From: Halalkalicoccus sp. CGA53
Lineage (GTDB): Archaea; Halobacteriota; Halobacteria; Halobacteriales; Halalkalicoccaceae
Direction: 5' to 3'
Length of the DNA stretch: 64,000 nucleotides
NCBI RefSeq assembly: GCF_036429475.1
Contig: NZ_CP144125.1
Location: 2,931,521 to 2,995,520 of the forward strand
Numbering within the stretch: the first letter of the stretch is position 1; every line of letters starts with the position of its first letter. Shown piece by piece: positions 17,744-25,553 of the stretch. A program made the translations under genes and the position numbers. The notes under the pieces were generated by a model. That model was not told the origin of the DNA, did not search any database, and was given only the letters and a program-made list of their open reading frames with translations.

Positions 17744-18982
17744 TCAGCCGAGACGGTCGAACAGGTCGAGGTAGTCGCCCAGCTGTCTCGGCAACAGAAA
17801 CCGGTCCCTGACGTGCTCGCGCGCGTTCTCCCCAAGTCGCTCCCTGAGCGTTCGATCGTTGAACAGTCGCGTGACCCGGTCCGCGACCGCCGCCGTGTCC
17901 CGCGGGTCGGTGAGGTAGCCGGTCTCGCCGTCGTCGATCTGGAGCGGGATGCCGCCGACGCGCGAGGCGACGACCGGCGTCCGCTTCCAGAGCGCCTCCG
18001 AGACCACGAGGCCGAAGCCCTCCCGGATCGATTTCTGGACGACCACGTCGGAGTGAGACTGGACGTAGTTCACCGTCAGGTCCGGCTCGTTCGTCAGGAG
18101 GTGGACCCCCGCGTCCTCGCCCGCCTCCGCGAGCACGCGCTCGTACACCTCCCTGCCTTCGGGGTCGTCGTCGGCCATCCCGCCGAGCAGCATCAGCTGG
18201 GCGTCGGGAATCCCCTCCTGTACCTCCCTGAACGCATCGATCACCCCGAGCGGATCCTTCCAGGGATCGAACCGCGAGACCTGCGTCAGGATCGGTTCCT
18301 CGCCATCGAACGGCACGGACGAGAGACGGTCGCGTTCGGCCCGTTGCTCACTCTCGGTCAGCGGGCGGTTCTTCTCGGTGAACGGATCGATCGCGGGGTA
18401 GACGACCGACCGGGGTTCGATACCGATCGTCTCCCCGTAGACCTCGCGGCTGAACACCGCGTGGTCGATCCCTTCGAGGTGCTCCCAGAGGAGGTCCTGA
18501 TACGGCTCCGAGGCGGCGGTACAGTCGATGTGGCAGCGCCAGACGAACTGGCTGTCGGGAAACCGCTCGCGGAGGAGTCCGATCATCCCCAGCGGCTGTG
18601 GGTCGTGGAGCACGACCACGTCGTACTCGCCGGAAAACGCGCGCGCGTTGCGCTCGGTCGTCTCCCGGTACGTCTCGTGCATCTCCGGGGTGAGGCCCTC
18701 CTCCTCACCCTGAAGCCCGTTGTGGATCCGTTTGGTCACGTCGAAGAAGGGTTCGTCGGCCTCCATCACGGCCCAGTCGGTCTCAACCCCCACGTCCTCG
18801 AACAGCGGGACGAGCGAGCGGAGCAGTTCGGCGACCCCGCCGCCCGAGGCCGTCGAGTTGACGTGACACACCCGCGTTCCGGCGACGTTCTCACCTCGAT
18901 CCCTGAGGTCGTCGAGACGCTCTTCACCCAGGAGGTCGGCGTACGCGCTCAACGGTCGGTCGGGGGTGGGTGGGCGCTCCAT
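17744..18982 (-). CDS. GT4 glycosyltransferase, trehalose-synthase (TreT)-like
   Basis: 412 residues from ATG 18982 (MERPPTPDRPL). N-terminal domain has HVNSTASGGGVAELLRSLVPLF, the sugar-acceptor region of TreT proteins, then FVWRCHIDCT. The C-terminal donor domain has TQVSRFDPWKDPLGVIDAF and QKSIREGFGLVVSEALWKRTPVVAS, the nucleotide-sugar motif with ExFGLxxxE. TreT makes trehalose from NDP-glucose and glucose; trehalose is a compatible solute, plausible in a halophile. A different glucosyl acceptor cannot be excluded. The start has a fragment of tRNA-Val sequence about 90 bases upstream (see repeat at 19067). Confidence 0.83.
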   Translation of the reverse strand: MERPPTPDRPLSAYADLLGEERLDDLRDRGENVAGTRVCHVNSTASGGGVAELLRSLVPLFEDVGVETDWAVMEADEPFFDVTKRIHNGLQGEEEGLTPEMHETYRETTERNARAFSGEYDVVVLHDPQPLGMIGLLRERFPDSQFVWRCHIDCTAASEPYQDLLWEHLEGIDHAVFSREVYGETIGIEPRSVVYPAIDPFTEKNRPLTESEQRAERDRLSSVPFDGEEPILTQVSRFDPWKDPLGVIDAFREVQEGIPDAQLMLLGGMADDDPEGREVYERVLAEAGEDAGVHLLTNEPDLTVNYVQSHSDVVVQKSIREGFGLVVSEALWKRTPVVASRVGGIPLQIDDGETGYLTDPRDTAAVADRVTRLFNDRTLRERLGENAREHVRDRFLLPRQLGDYLDLFDRLG

Positions 18983-19066
18983 GGGTCGGTTCGGGCCAAG
19001 AGACGGAGTGTGCCGGCTTATCACTTTCCTACCGAGCGGTAGGACCGTGCTCGCCGCGAAAACGGT

Positions 19067-19089
19067 GGGTCGGGGCGGATTCGAACCGC
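19067..19089 (-). repeat. Truncated second copy of the tRNA-Val 3' end
   Basis: 23 bases identical to the acceptor stem and T-arm end of the tRNA gene at 19184-19206, in the same orientation and 117 bases away. After the shared block the two sequences diverge, so this is not a second tRNA gene. Such 3'-end copies are left when an element integrates into a tRNA gene. Confidence 0.7.
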
Positions 19090-19148
19090 GGTCGTTCCTC
19101 TCGCTCGCGCTCGCTTCACTCCCTGATTCGAATCCGTCCGAGTCCAAA

Positions 19149-19178
19149 CCGGTCGCTCGCGAGTGTGCTCGCGACCGG
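19149..19178 (-). terminator. Hairpin just downstream of tRNA-Val
   Basis: Outer stem ccggtcg/cgaccgg (7 bp) and inner stem cgag-tgtg-ctcg, separated by a 4-base bulge. It begins 6 bases after the tRNA 3' end on the minus strand. May help termination or 3' processing; no T-run follows. Confidence 0.3.
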
Positions 19179-19183
19179 AATAT

Positions 19184-19257
19184 GGGTCGGGGCGGATTCG
19201 AACCGCCGATCTCCTCCGTGTGAAGGAGGTGTCATAGCCAGACTAGACCACCGACCC
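19184..19257 (-). tRNA. tRNA-Val (anticodon CAC)
   Basis: 74 bases fold as a full cloverleaf: acceptor GGGTCGG/CCGACCC (7 bp), D-arm with GTCTAGTCTGGCTATGAC, anticodon stem CCTCC/GGAGG with loop TTCACAC (anticodon CAC, reads GUG), T-arm GGCGG-TTCGAAT-CCGCC. CCA is not encoded. A TATA-like CTTAAG (minus strand, 19284-19289) is 27 bases upstream. No intron. The T-arm/acceptor part is duplicated at 19067-19089. Confidence 0.95.
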
Positions 19258-19282
19258 TCGCTCTCACCTCTCTCCGCGCCGG

Positions 19283-19290
19283 ACTTAAGA
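19283..19290 (-). promoter_or_regulatory. TATA box of tRNA-Val
   Basis: TCTTAAGT on the minus strand, 26-33 bases before the tRNA 5' end at 19257. Confidence 0.45.
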
Positions 19291-19301
19291 ATTACCTTCG
19301 T

Positions 19302-19421
19302 TCAGTCCGCGTGCGGGGCCGCCGCCTCGGATCCCGTGAGTGGGAGGACGTAGCCGCAGTCGGGACAGGTCTCGTAGCCCTGGACGATCGCGAGCGTCGT
19401 ATCGCAGTTCGTGCAGTTCAT
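19302..19421 (-). CDS. 39-residue zinc-ribbon protein
   Basis: Starts MNCTNCDTTL and contains two metal knuckles, C3-C6 and C19-C22 (CPDCG), the layout of haloarchaeal single-domain zinc-finger micro-proteins. A strong TATA (CCTTATATT on the minus strand, 19449-19457) is 28-36 bases upstream. It lies 45 bases upstream of tRNA-Val on the same strand. Function unknown; such proteins are thought to act as regulatory adaptors, which is only inference here. Confidence 0.75.
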   Translation of the reverse strand: MNCTNCDTTLAIVQGYETCPDCGYVLPLTGSEAAAPHAD

Positions 19422-19448
19422 CGTTACACGACTGTAGATCCGCCCAGC

Positions 19449-19457
19449 AATATAAGG
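19449..19457 (-). promoter_or_regulatory. TATA box of the 39-residue zinc-ribbon gene
   Basis: CCTTATATT on the minus strand, 28-36 bases before the ATG at 19421. Confidence 0.6.
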
Positions 19458-19571
19458 CTATCTTGATATACCGTACATTCTCACCCACATTAATACGTAT
19501 CGTAAGAGGATCTGTGAAGATCCTCTAGGATGTCAGTAGGAGGGACGTTTGCACGCTCCGTGGGACGGGTC

Positions 19572-19653
19572 ATACGGACTACTGTGAGTCTGTACCGCTC
19601 AGACCGGAAGACGGGTACCGGTCTGAGCGGTAAACAGTTACAGTAGTCCGTAT
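19572..19653. repeat. 82-bp near-perfect palindrome, copy 1
   Basis: Outer arms of 14 bp (19572-19585 with 19640-19653) and inner arms of 15 bp (19593-19607 with 19618-19632) are exactly complementary, separated by a 7x7 internal loop and a 10-base apical loop. The right edge touches the TGA of the minus-strand gene ending at 19653. The right half matches the element at 58305-58341 at 32 of 37 positions. Could be a REP-like element, a miniature mobile element, or a strong bidirectional terminator. Confidence 0.85.
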
Positions 19654-19910
19654 CAGGCCGGGGGTCGCTCGCGGCGCTCCTCGACGCGCGCCTTGGCACC
19701 CTCGATCGCCGGGTGGCTATCGATCGCTCTCACCCGTCGCGTCATGGCCTCGATGCCCGACGGCTGCGGTTCGGGATCCGGCTCGGACCGGCGACCGAGG
19801 AGGCCTGCGATCCTCGCCTCGACCGGGCGGAACTGCTCTTCGATACCGAGTTTCGTGTGCTCGCCTGCTCGCTTGAGATAGTACGCTGCATCTCTGAAGT
19901 GATCTGGCAT
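19653..19910 (-). CDS. Conserved haloarchaeal small protein (about 85 residues)
   Basis: 85 residues, MPDHFRDAAYYLKRAGEHTKLGIEEQ at the start, then FRPVEARIAGLLG, a proline/glutamate linker (SEPDPEPQPSG) and a charged helix. The fold appears to be two amphipathic helices with a flexible middle. The opening matches a family of uncharacterised haloarchaeal proteins (I recall DUF7553, not checked). A strong TATA, TTATATAAGG on the minus strand (19931-19940), is 21-30 bases before the ATG, consistent with leaderless high expression. Its stop codon abuts the 82-bp palindrome. Confidence 0.7.
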   Translation of the reverse strand: MPDHFRDAAYYLKRAGEHTKLGIEEQFRPVEARIAGLLGRRSEPDPEPQPSGIEAMTRRVRAIDSHPAIEGAKARVEERRERPPA

Positions 19911-19930
19911 ACACCGATTCTATCCGATCA

Positions 19931-19940
19931 CCTTATATAA
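19931..19940 (-). promoter_or_regulatory. TATA box of the 85-residue protein gene
   Basis: TTATATAAGG on the minus strand, 21-30 bases before the ATG at 19910. Confidence 0.6.
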
Positions 19941-19963
19941 TTTTTGTGGCCTGTTTCGTAGGA

Positions 19964-20497
19964 TCAGTAGGTCGGGCTCTCCTCGGGTTCCCCGTCGCGG
20001 GCGTTGACCGCCCGTCCGAGGGTAAAGAGGAGATCCGAGAGCCGGTTGAGGTAGACGACGGTAGCCTCGTTGATCGGGTCGTCGACGGCTAGCGCGACGA
20101 CGCGGCGTTCGGCCCGCCGCGAGACCGCCCGGGCGTGGTGCAGCGCCGCGCCAGCCTCGCTCCCGCCGGGGAGGACGAACCGCGCGAGCGGCTCTAGCTC
20201 CTCGTCGTAGGTGTCGATCCACTCCTCGAGCGTCTCGACGTGCTCGTCGCGGACCTGCGGGTCGTCCTCGTCCGGGTCCGGGTTCGCGAGGTCCGCTTGA
20301 ACGACGTGGAGGTGGTTCTGCACGCGTTCGAGACAGCCGTCGACGTCGTCGTGTCCCGTCGGGCGGATGGTCCCGACCAGCGCGTTCAGTTCGTCGACGG
20401 TCCCGTACGCCTCGATGCGCGAACTCGTCTTCGAGACCCGCTGCATGTCCTTCAGATCGGTCATCCCCTCGTCGCCGCGGCCGGTGTAGATCTTCAC
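19964..20497 (-). CDS. Cob(I)alamin adenosyltransferase, PduO type
   Basis: 177 residues. N-terminus MKIYTGRGDEGMTDLKD (ATP site), then KTSSRIEAYGTVDELNALVG, FVLPGGSEAGAALHHARAVSRRAERRVV and VVYLNRLSDLLFTLGRAVN, all diagnostic of the PduO/MMAB-type enzyme. It transfers the adenosyl group of ATP to reduced cobalamin, giving adenosylcobalamin. It works as a trimer in the cytosol. No other cobalamin gene lies nearby in this window, so it may serve an AdoCbl-dependent enzyme elsewhere. Confidence 0.93.
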   Translation of the reverse strand: MKIYTGRGDEGMTDLKDMQRVSKTSSRIEAYGTVDELNALVGTIRPTGHDDVDGCLERVQNHLHVVQADLANPDPDEDDPQVRDEHVETLEEWIDTYDEELEPLARFVLPGGSEAGAALHHARAVSRRAERRVVALAVDDPINEATVVYLNRLSDLLFTLGRAVNARDGEPEESPTY

Positions 20498-20563
20498 AGC
20501 GAGGGGACGGATCGGACCGACTTAGGCCTATGTAGCCGGCGACGCGTGCCGAATCGACAAGCG

Positions 20564-20570
20564 CTTTATC
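20564..20570 (+). promoter_or_regulatory. TATA-like box of the MFS gene
   Basis: CTTTATC, 27-33 bases before the GTG at 20597; this spacing decides the start choice for that gene. Confidence 0.4.
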
Positions 20571-20596
20571 ACTCCTGGTGTTACGACTCGAAATAT

Positions 20597-21895
20597 GTGG
20601 GCGAGTCCGGGATCGAGAGGGACGACGGAGGCGGCGACCCGGTGAGACGGCCGGAGCCGGTCGTTCTGGCAGTTATACTGAGCACGTTCTTCGTCGGCTT
20701 CGGCGGCGGCGTCGTCTTCCCGATCCTCCCAAATCTGGGTACCGTCCTCGGCATCTCCGCCTTCCTCGTGGGGCTGATCCTGAGCGCGAACCGCTTTGCG
20801 CGTATCCTCGCGAACGCACCCGCGGGCGCGCTCGTCGATCGGGTCGGCACCCGGACACCGTTCGTGATCGGGCTGTTCGTCGAGGGGGTCGCGACGCTCG
20901 GCTACATCGTCGCGATGTGGTCGGCCGCTCCAGAGGTCTGGTTCATGCTCGCGCGGATCCTCTGGGGGCTCGGCAGCGCGCTCGTCTTCGCGACGGCGTA
21001 CACCATCGCCGCGGACGTGAGCAAGGGCGACTCGATGGGGACGAACATGGGCGTCGTCCGCGGCGGGATGACCCTCGGGTTCCCCTCGGGACTCGTCCTC
21101 GGCGGGATCGTGAGCGAACTCGCCGGCATCGTCGAGGCGTTCGCCGTCGCCGCCGCCTTCGCGCTCCTCGCGAGCGCGCTCGCGTACTGGACCGTCCCGG
21201 AGACGCACGTCGAGGGCGAGCGGAAGGCGGTCAAGCCGTGGGAGATCGAGAAGACGATCCCCGCGCTGACCGTGGGCCTGGTGAACTTCGGGCTCTACTT
21301 CGCCTACATCGGCGCGCTGTTCGCGACGCTCGTGCTCTTTCTCGACGCGAACGACCTGACGGTCCCCGCGCTCACCGTCGCCGGCGTCGGCACCCCCGCG
21401 TTCGGCTCGCAGGGCTCCTCGGGCATCTTCATGGCGATCACGGTGATCTCGGCGTCGGGGTTCATGCTGCTCGGGGGTGCGGTGAGCGACCGGATGCGCG
21501 CTCGCGTCCCGGTGTTGCTCGCGTTCGTCGTCACCTCGTTCGTGGGCTTTCTCCTCCTGGCAGGGGCGTCGACGCTCGGCCAGCTCGCGCTCGCGTGTGT
21601 CTTCATCGGTATGGGACAGGGAGGGACGAGCGGCCCGCTGATCGCGCTGCTCGCCGACCTCACCCCCGACGAGCGGATGGGGCGGGCGATGGGGACGAAC
21701 AACGTCTTCGGGGACATCGGCGGCGGTCTCGGTCCGATGCTCTCGCTCCCGCTCGTGGAGACGGTCGGCTTCGCGCCGATCTACGTCGCCTGTGCCGTGA
21801 TTCCCCTGATCGCCGGCGGGATCCTCGTCTGTGGCGTCTACGCCCAGACCGGTTCGCTCAGCCCCCGGACGACGCTCGACGCCGAGCAGGGCTGA
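20597..21895 (+). CDS. MFS transporter
   Basis: 432 residues if started at GTG 20597; GTG 20642 is the alternative, and no ATG is in frame before the first helix. 12 membrane segments: FFVGFGGGVVFPILPNLG opens TM1, the family loop between TM2 and TM3 is ILANAPAGALVDRVGTRTPFVIG, and the second half repeats it with GGAVSDRMRARVPVLLAF. It resembles drug/sugar-efflux type permeases; the substrate is unknown. Followed 37 bases later by the nucleoside hydrolase gene, so a nucleoside or base substrate is one possibility. Confidence 0.85.
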   Translation: MGESGIERDDGGGDPVRRPEPVVLAVILSTFFVGFGGGVVFPILPNLGTVLGISAFLVGLILSANRFARILANAPAGALVDRVGTRTPFVIGLFVEGVATLGYIVAMWSAAPEVWFMLARILWGLGSALVFATAYTIAADVSKGDSMGTNMGVVRGGMTLGFPSGLVLGGIVSELAGIVEAFAVAAAFALLASALAYWTVPETHVEGERKAVKPWEIEKTIPALTVGLVNFGLYFAYIGALFATLVLFLDANDLTVPALTVAGVGTPAFGSQGSSGIFMAITVISASGFMLLGGAVSDRMRARVPVLLAFVVTSFVGFLLLAGASTLGQLALACVFIGMGQGGTSGPLIALLADLTPDERMGRAMGTNNVFGDIGGGLGPMLSLPLVETVGFAPIYVACAVIPLIAGGILVCGVYAQTGSLSPRTTLDAEQG

Positions 21896-21932
21896 CCCCA
21901 GAGTTTTTGCCGGTTCGCCTCGCGGGGAGGGC

Positions 21933-22868
21933 ATGACCGCCGACCGACGGCTGCTCGTCGACACGGATACAGCGAGCGACGACGCCATCGCCCTCCTGCT
22001 CGCCGCAGGGTCGGAGGGCGCGGGGATCGAGGGTGTGACGATCTGTGCGGGAAACGCCCCGTTCGACCAGCAGGTCGAGAACGCCAAGTACACGCTCGAC
22101 CTCGCCGGCGCGGACGTGCCGGTCCACGAGGGCGCACGGACACCGTTGCTCAAAGAGCACGAGTACGCGAACGACGTCCACGGCGAGAGCGGTCTCGGCG
22201 AACTCACCCCGGAGACCGAGATCGCCTCCGCCGACGAGTACGCAGTCGACTACATCGTCCGGAGCGCGAGGGAGAATCCGGGAGAGTTCACCCTGGTCTG
22301 TCTCGCGCCGCTGACGAACGTCGCGCTCGCACTCGCACGCGAACCGGATCTCCCCGACCTGCTCGAGGAGGTCTGGATCATGGGCGGGGCGGCGTTCGCG
22401 CCCGGCAACGTCACCCCGGCCGCCGAGTTCAACTTCTGGGCCGACCCCGACGCCGCGCGGATGGTCTGTTCGCGCGTCGAGCACACGCTCGTCGACTGGG
22501 GCGTTTGTGTGAGAGACGGCACGGTCGACGCCGGGTTCTTCGAGCGAGTACGTGACCTCGACACGCCGCTCGCTCACTTCTTCTGCGACGCGCTCGCTCG
22601 CGTACGCGCGTTTAACGCCGAGACTGACGATGTGGACCGAGCGACGATCCCCGACGCACTCACCGTCGCCTGCCTGCTCGATCCGGATCTCGTCGTCCAC
22701 TCGACGGAGGTCGGCGTCTCGGTCGACGAGAGAGAGGGACTGACCCGGGGGGCACTCGTCGTCGACGAACTCGGGAGGACGTTCGAACCGCGGACAGAGC
22801 TAATCAGGGAGGCCGACACGGAGGAATTCGAGCGAACGATCCTCGATACGCTCGGCGGGGCTCGCTGA
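21933..22868 (+). CDS. Inosine/uridine-preferring nucleoside hydrolase
   Basis: 311 residues from ATG 21933. The Ca2+-binding aspartate cluster DTDTASDDAIAL (D10, D12, D16, D17) is intact; later AGNAPFDQQVENAKYTLDLAG, LAPLTNVALAL and MGGAAFAPGNVTPAAEFNFWADPDAA give the substrate and remaining Ca2+ ligands. These enzymes cleave the N-glycosidic bond of nucleosides to ribose and base for salvage. Likely in an operon with the preceding MFS gene (37 bases). Confidence 0.92.
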   Translation: MTADRRLLVDTDTASDDAIALLLAAGSEGAGIEGVTICAGNAPFDQQVENAKYTLDLAGADVPVHEGARTPLLKEHEYANDVHGESGLGELTPETEIASADEYAVDYIVRSARENPGEFTLVCLAPLTNVALALAREPDLPDLLEEVWIMGGAAFAPGNVTPAAEFNFWADPDAARMVCSRVEHTLVDWGVCVRDGTVDAGFFERVRDLDTPLAHFFCDALARVRAFNAETDDVDRATIPDALTVACLLDPDLVVHSTEVGVSVDEREGLTRGALVVDELGRTFEPRTELIREADTEEFERTILDTLGGAR

Positions 22869-22921
22869 ATCGATATCGCGGCCAGTGGTATATCGGGGAC
22901 GTGGGCTCGAAAATCAGTACC

Positions 22922-22928
22922 GATAAAT
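22922..22928 (+). promoter_or_regulatory. TATA-like box of the 54-residue zinc-ribbon gene
   Basis: GATAAAT, 23-29 bases before the ATG at 22951. Confidence 0.45.
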
Positions 22929-22950
22929 CGACCCGCCACGCACGGTGGAT

Positions 22951-23115
22951 ATGGCACAAGAGCTCGATCACGACTGTCCGGAGTGTGACGAGACCCTCAC
23001 GTTCTACCGGGCGGCGAGCACACGGGTTCACCTCGGCGAGAAGATCAAGTGGCACTGTCCCGACTGCGACTACGGCTTCGTGACGATCGACGGGATCGAC
23101 TCGAGCGCGGTGTAG
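22951..23115 (+). CDS. 54-residue zinc-ribbon protein
   Basis: MAQELDHDCPECDETL at the start; two knuckles C9-C12 and C36-C39 (CPDCDYGFVTID) with about 23 residues between, a classic beta-ribbon. Conserved small haloarchaeal family of unknown function. TATA at leaderless spacing. It is the last gene before the 511-bp gap. Confidence 0.78.
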   Translation: MAQELDHDCPECDETLTFYRAASTRVHLGEKIKWHCPDCDYGFVTIDGIDSSAV

Positions 23116-23626
23116 GCCACTCACCTCCTCTTCGTTCACCGAACCGTTGGAGCGACGGCGCCCAGCTCATCGACGCGAGGAACCGGCGTGAGTTCCACCG
23201 AGATGACCGGCTATGGTCACCGGTTCTCGACTTCGACTCGGATCGGTCGGGTGTTCTCACAGAAAGCGACGCCGGCCGATCGGAATCGACTCACGTTCGT
23301 TCCCCCGGAATCGCCCTTCGAATGGTCTCCCCTCCGGTCTAGGGGATTCGACCGGTAGCTCTTCCGGTCGGATGTGATCGAATCGAGACGCTCAACCGGG
23401 ACCGGGCAGCCTCTCCCCGTCCCGGGGATCGAACTCCCTCCCTCCGGTGCGCCGGTCGCTACTTCACCCCGTCCGTAAACCACTAATCGCGATAGCAAAT
23501 CGGGCCGGTGGCGACGCTCCCACCCGGGAGAGCGCTCCGAAGGGCGTCGCTACCGGTACTAAAGAGAAGCCGTAACCCTGTGAACGAGCCGAGGTGGGGA
23601 CCCTCGCGCCGTGTCGAGAGCGTCGC
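23116..23626. other. 511-bp intergenic stretch, no coding gene seen
   Basis: Lies between two convergent genes. Short open frames here (up to about 93 codons) lack the acidic composition, motifs and promoter spacing of real genes. The notable content is a long RNA-like stem at 23505-23556 (separate entry) and a T-loop-like ggatcgaactcc at 23427-23438 that does not complete a tRNA. Confidence 0.6.
23505..23556 (+). ncRNA. Candidate structured RNA (13-bp stem)
   Basis: Arms ccggtggcgacgc (23505-23517) and gcgtcgctaccgg (23544-23556) pair over 13 bp on the plus strand with one G-U wobble, which would be a C-A mismatch on the minus strand. Inside, ctccc-acc-c-gggag can form a second small hairpin. 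The strand-specific wobble favours a plus-strand transcript. No known RNA family is recognised, and a transcription start is not obvious. Confidence 0.25.
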
Positions 23627-24052
23627 CTACCGAGCGAGGGCGGCGGTGAAATCGTCGACTGGAATTACCGAGTAATCGACGGTGAGGATATCGCTCGTCG
23701 CGCGCACTTTCCCGACGAACTCGGAGATACCTTCCAGATCGCCCTCGAGGATGAACAGCTCCATGCAGTAGCGGTCGCCGACGTGACTGTGGAAGTTCGA
23801 GGTGACCAGTTCCTCGTGTTCGTGGCGCAGACGCATCATCCGCTCCTCGACGCTGGTGGTCTCGTAATCGAAGAGGACGGTGACGACGCCCATCAGGTCG
23901 TGGTCCTCTAGCTCTCTGTCCTGGAACTCCCCGAGGAGGTTCCGCGAGGCCTCCCTAACCACTTCGCTCCGCCCCGTGTAGCCGTGGTCGGTCGCGAACT
24001 CGTCGATCCGTTCGAGCAGTTCCTCCGGCATCGAGACGCTGACGACTGCCAT
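23627..24052 (-). CDS. nikR: Nickel-responsive regulator NikR
   Basis: 141 residues. Ribbon-helix-helix DNA-binding part [40 protein letters not shown] at 1-40, then the ACT-like metal domain. High-affinity Ni(II) ligands are in the expected order: H77 or H79, H88, H90 and C96 ([10 protein letters not shown]), matching E. coli H76/H87/H89/C95. NikR represses nickel-uptake genes when nickel is ample. No nickel transporter is next to it here; it sits downstream of the gcv genes. TATA-like CTTTAGT (minus strand, 24076-24082) is 24-30 bases before the ATG, with a second TTTTAGC just beyond. Confidence 0.92.
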   Translation of the reverse strand: MAVVSVSMPEELLERIDEFATDHGYTGRSEVVREASRNLLGEFQDRELEDHDLMGVVTVLFDYETTSVEERMMRLRHEHEELVTSNFHSHVGDRYCMELFILEGDLEGISEFVGKVRATSDILTVDYSVIPVDDFTAALAR

Positions 24053-24122
24053 GTGGCAAAAGAGCGTTGACGTCTACTAAAGGTTGCTAAAATACACCGA
24101 AAATATGGGGTCGAGTTGTGAA

Positions 24123-25553
24123 CTACTCGTCGATCGCCTGCCAGGAGAGTCGCGGGTTCCGCGCCGCGGAGGTCTGGTCGATCCGGCGGGCGCTCGTCCG
24201 GTTCGGCGCGGAAGCGAGCGTCTCCTCGTCCTCGCCGGCGACCGCGTTGAACGCCGCCGCGAGCTGGTCGAGGCTGCGTTTGCTCTCGACCTCCGTCGGC
24301 TCGGTCATCAGCGCCTCGGGGACGAACTCCGGCCACTTCGTCGTCGGGGGGTGCACTCCGTAGTCGAGCATCCGCTTCGCGACGTCCGCGGCGTCCTGCT
24401 CGCCGGCGCTCGCGACGAACTCGTGGTGGAACGGTCCGTTCGGGATCTCGTACTCCAGCCGTGAGGCGAGGTAGTTCGCGTTCAACACGGCTTTCGCGCT
24501 GGCGTCGCCGAGTCCCTCGTCGCCGAGGCGGGCGATGTAGGCGTAGGCCTTGATCAACACGAGCCAGTTCCCAGTGTAGCCGTGGACCTTTCCGACCGAC
24601 TCCTCGGGCTCGAAGAACTCGTACTCGCCGTCGCTCTCTCTGACCTGTGGCGTCGGCAGGTACGGTTCGAGGTCCGAGACGACCCCGACCGGGCCCGCAC
24701 CGGGCCCACCGCCGCCGTGGGGCGTCGCGAACGTCTTGTGGACGTTGTAGTGCATGATGTCGAAGCCCATGTCGCCCGGACGCGCCCTCCCGAGGAGCGC
24801 GTTCAGGTTTGCCCCGTCGTAGTAGAGCAGGCCGCCGACATCGTGGACCATCGCGGCGATCTCCTCGATCTCGCGCTCGAACAGCCCGAGCGTGTTGGGG
24901 TTCGTGAGCATCAGCGCCGCGGTCTGCTCGGAGAGCGCGGCGTCGAGCGCCTCGATCTCCACGCGGCCGTCGTCCCCCGACGGGAGTTCGACGACGTCGT
25001 ACCCCCCGAGCGCCGCGCTCGCGAAGTTCGTCCCGTGGGCGCTGTCGGGAATGACGACCTCGGTCCGCTGATCCGCCTCGCCGTTGGCCCCGTGGTAGGC
25101 GCTCGCAAGCAGGATGCCCGTGAACTCGCCGGCGGCACCCGACGGCGGCTGGAGCGTCACCGCGTCCATCCCGCCGATGCGGGCGAGGTAGTCCTGAAGG
25201 TCGTAGAGCAGTTCGAGCGTGCCCTGCGTGCTCGCCTCAGATCGATCGGGGTGGACCAGCCCCGAGGGGAGTGCCGCGACGTCCTCGGTGAACTTCGGGT
25301 TGTACTTCATCGTACAGCTTCCCAGCGGGTACGGCCCGCTCTCGACACCGTAGTTCATCTGCGAGAGCCGGGTGTAGTGACGCGCGAGTTCGGGTTCGGT
25401 GAGGTCCGGTAACGTGAGCGAGTCGCGTTTCAGGTCGTCGGGGAGCGGGACGTCGTCGGTCGAGACGGTCTCCAGGTTCTTCTCCGAGAGCAACGGTTCG
25501 TACCCCTCGCTGTCCGGGTCCTCCCATCGCGCCTGGTCGTAGTGGAGCGTCAC
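24123..25553 (-). CDS. gcvPB: Glycine dehydrogenase (decarboxylating) subunit 2
   Basis: 476 residues from GTG 25553, which overlaps the gcvPA stop as GTGA; the longer upstream frame is an artefact. PLP lysine K273 is in [28 protein letters not shown] and [12 protein letters not shown] are also typical of the P-protein C-terminal half. With GcvPA it decarboxylates glycine and loads the aminomethyl group on GcvH. The C-terminus has a 30-residue extension ([29 protein letters not shown]-like region) beyond the conserved core. Confidence 0.94.
   Translation of the reverse strand: MTLHYDQARWEDPDSEGYEPLLSEKNLETVSTDDVPLPDDLKRDSLTLPDLTEPELARHYTRLSQMNYGVESGPYPLGSCTMKYNPKFTEDVAALPSGLVHPDRSEASTQGTLELLYDLQDYLARIGGMDAVTLQPPSGAAGEFTGILLASAYHGANGEADQRTEVVIPDSAHGTNFASAALGGYDVVELPSGDDGRVEIEALDAALSEQTAALMLTNPNTLGLFEREIEEIAAMVHDVGGLLYYDGANLNALLGRARPGDMGFDIMHYNVHKTFATPHGGGGPGAGPVGVVSDLEPYLPTPQVRESDGEYEFFEPEESVGKVHGYTGNWLVLIKAYAYIARLGDEGLGDASAKAVLNANYLASRLEYEIPNGPFHHEFVASAGEQDAADVAKRMLDYGVHPPTTKWPEFVPEALMTEPTEVESKRSLDQLAAAFNAVAGEDEETLASAPNRTSARRIDQTSAARNPRLSWQAIDE

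Noticed and set aside
20528-22207. 559-codon minus-strand open frame
   Set aside because: Antisense to the MFS permease and nucleoside hydrolase genes; low-complexity charged sequence.
23427-23438. T-loop-like ggatcgaactcc suggesting a tRNA
   Set aside because: The T-stem does not close and no acceptor or anticodon arm follows.
23217-23498. 93-codon minus-strand frame in the gene-free gap
   Set aside because: Basic, glycine/serine-rich text with no conserved pattern or promoter.
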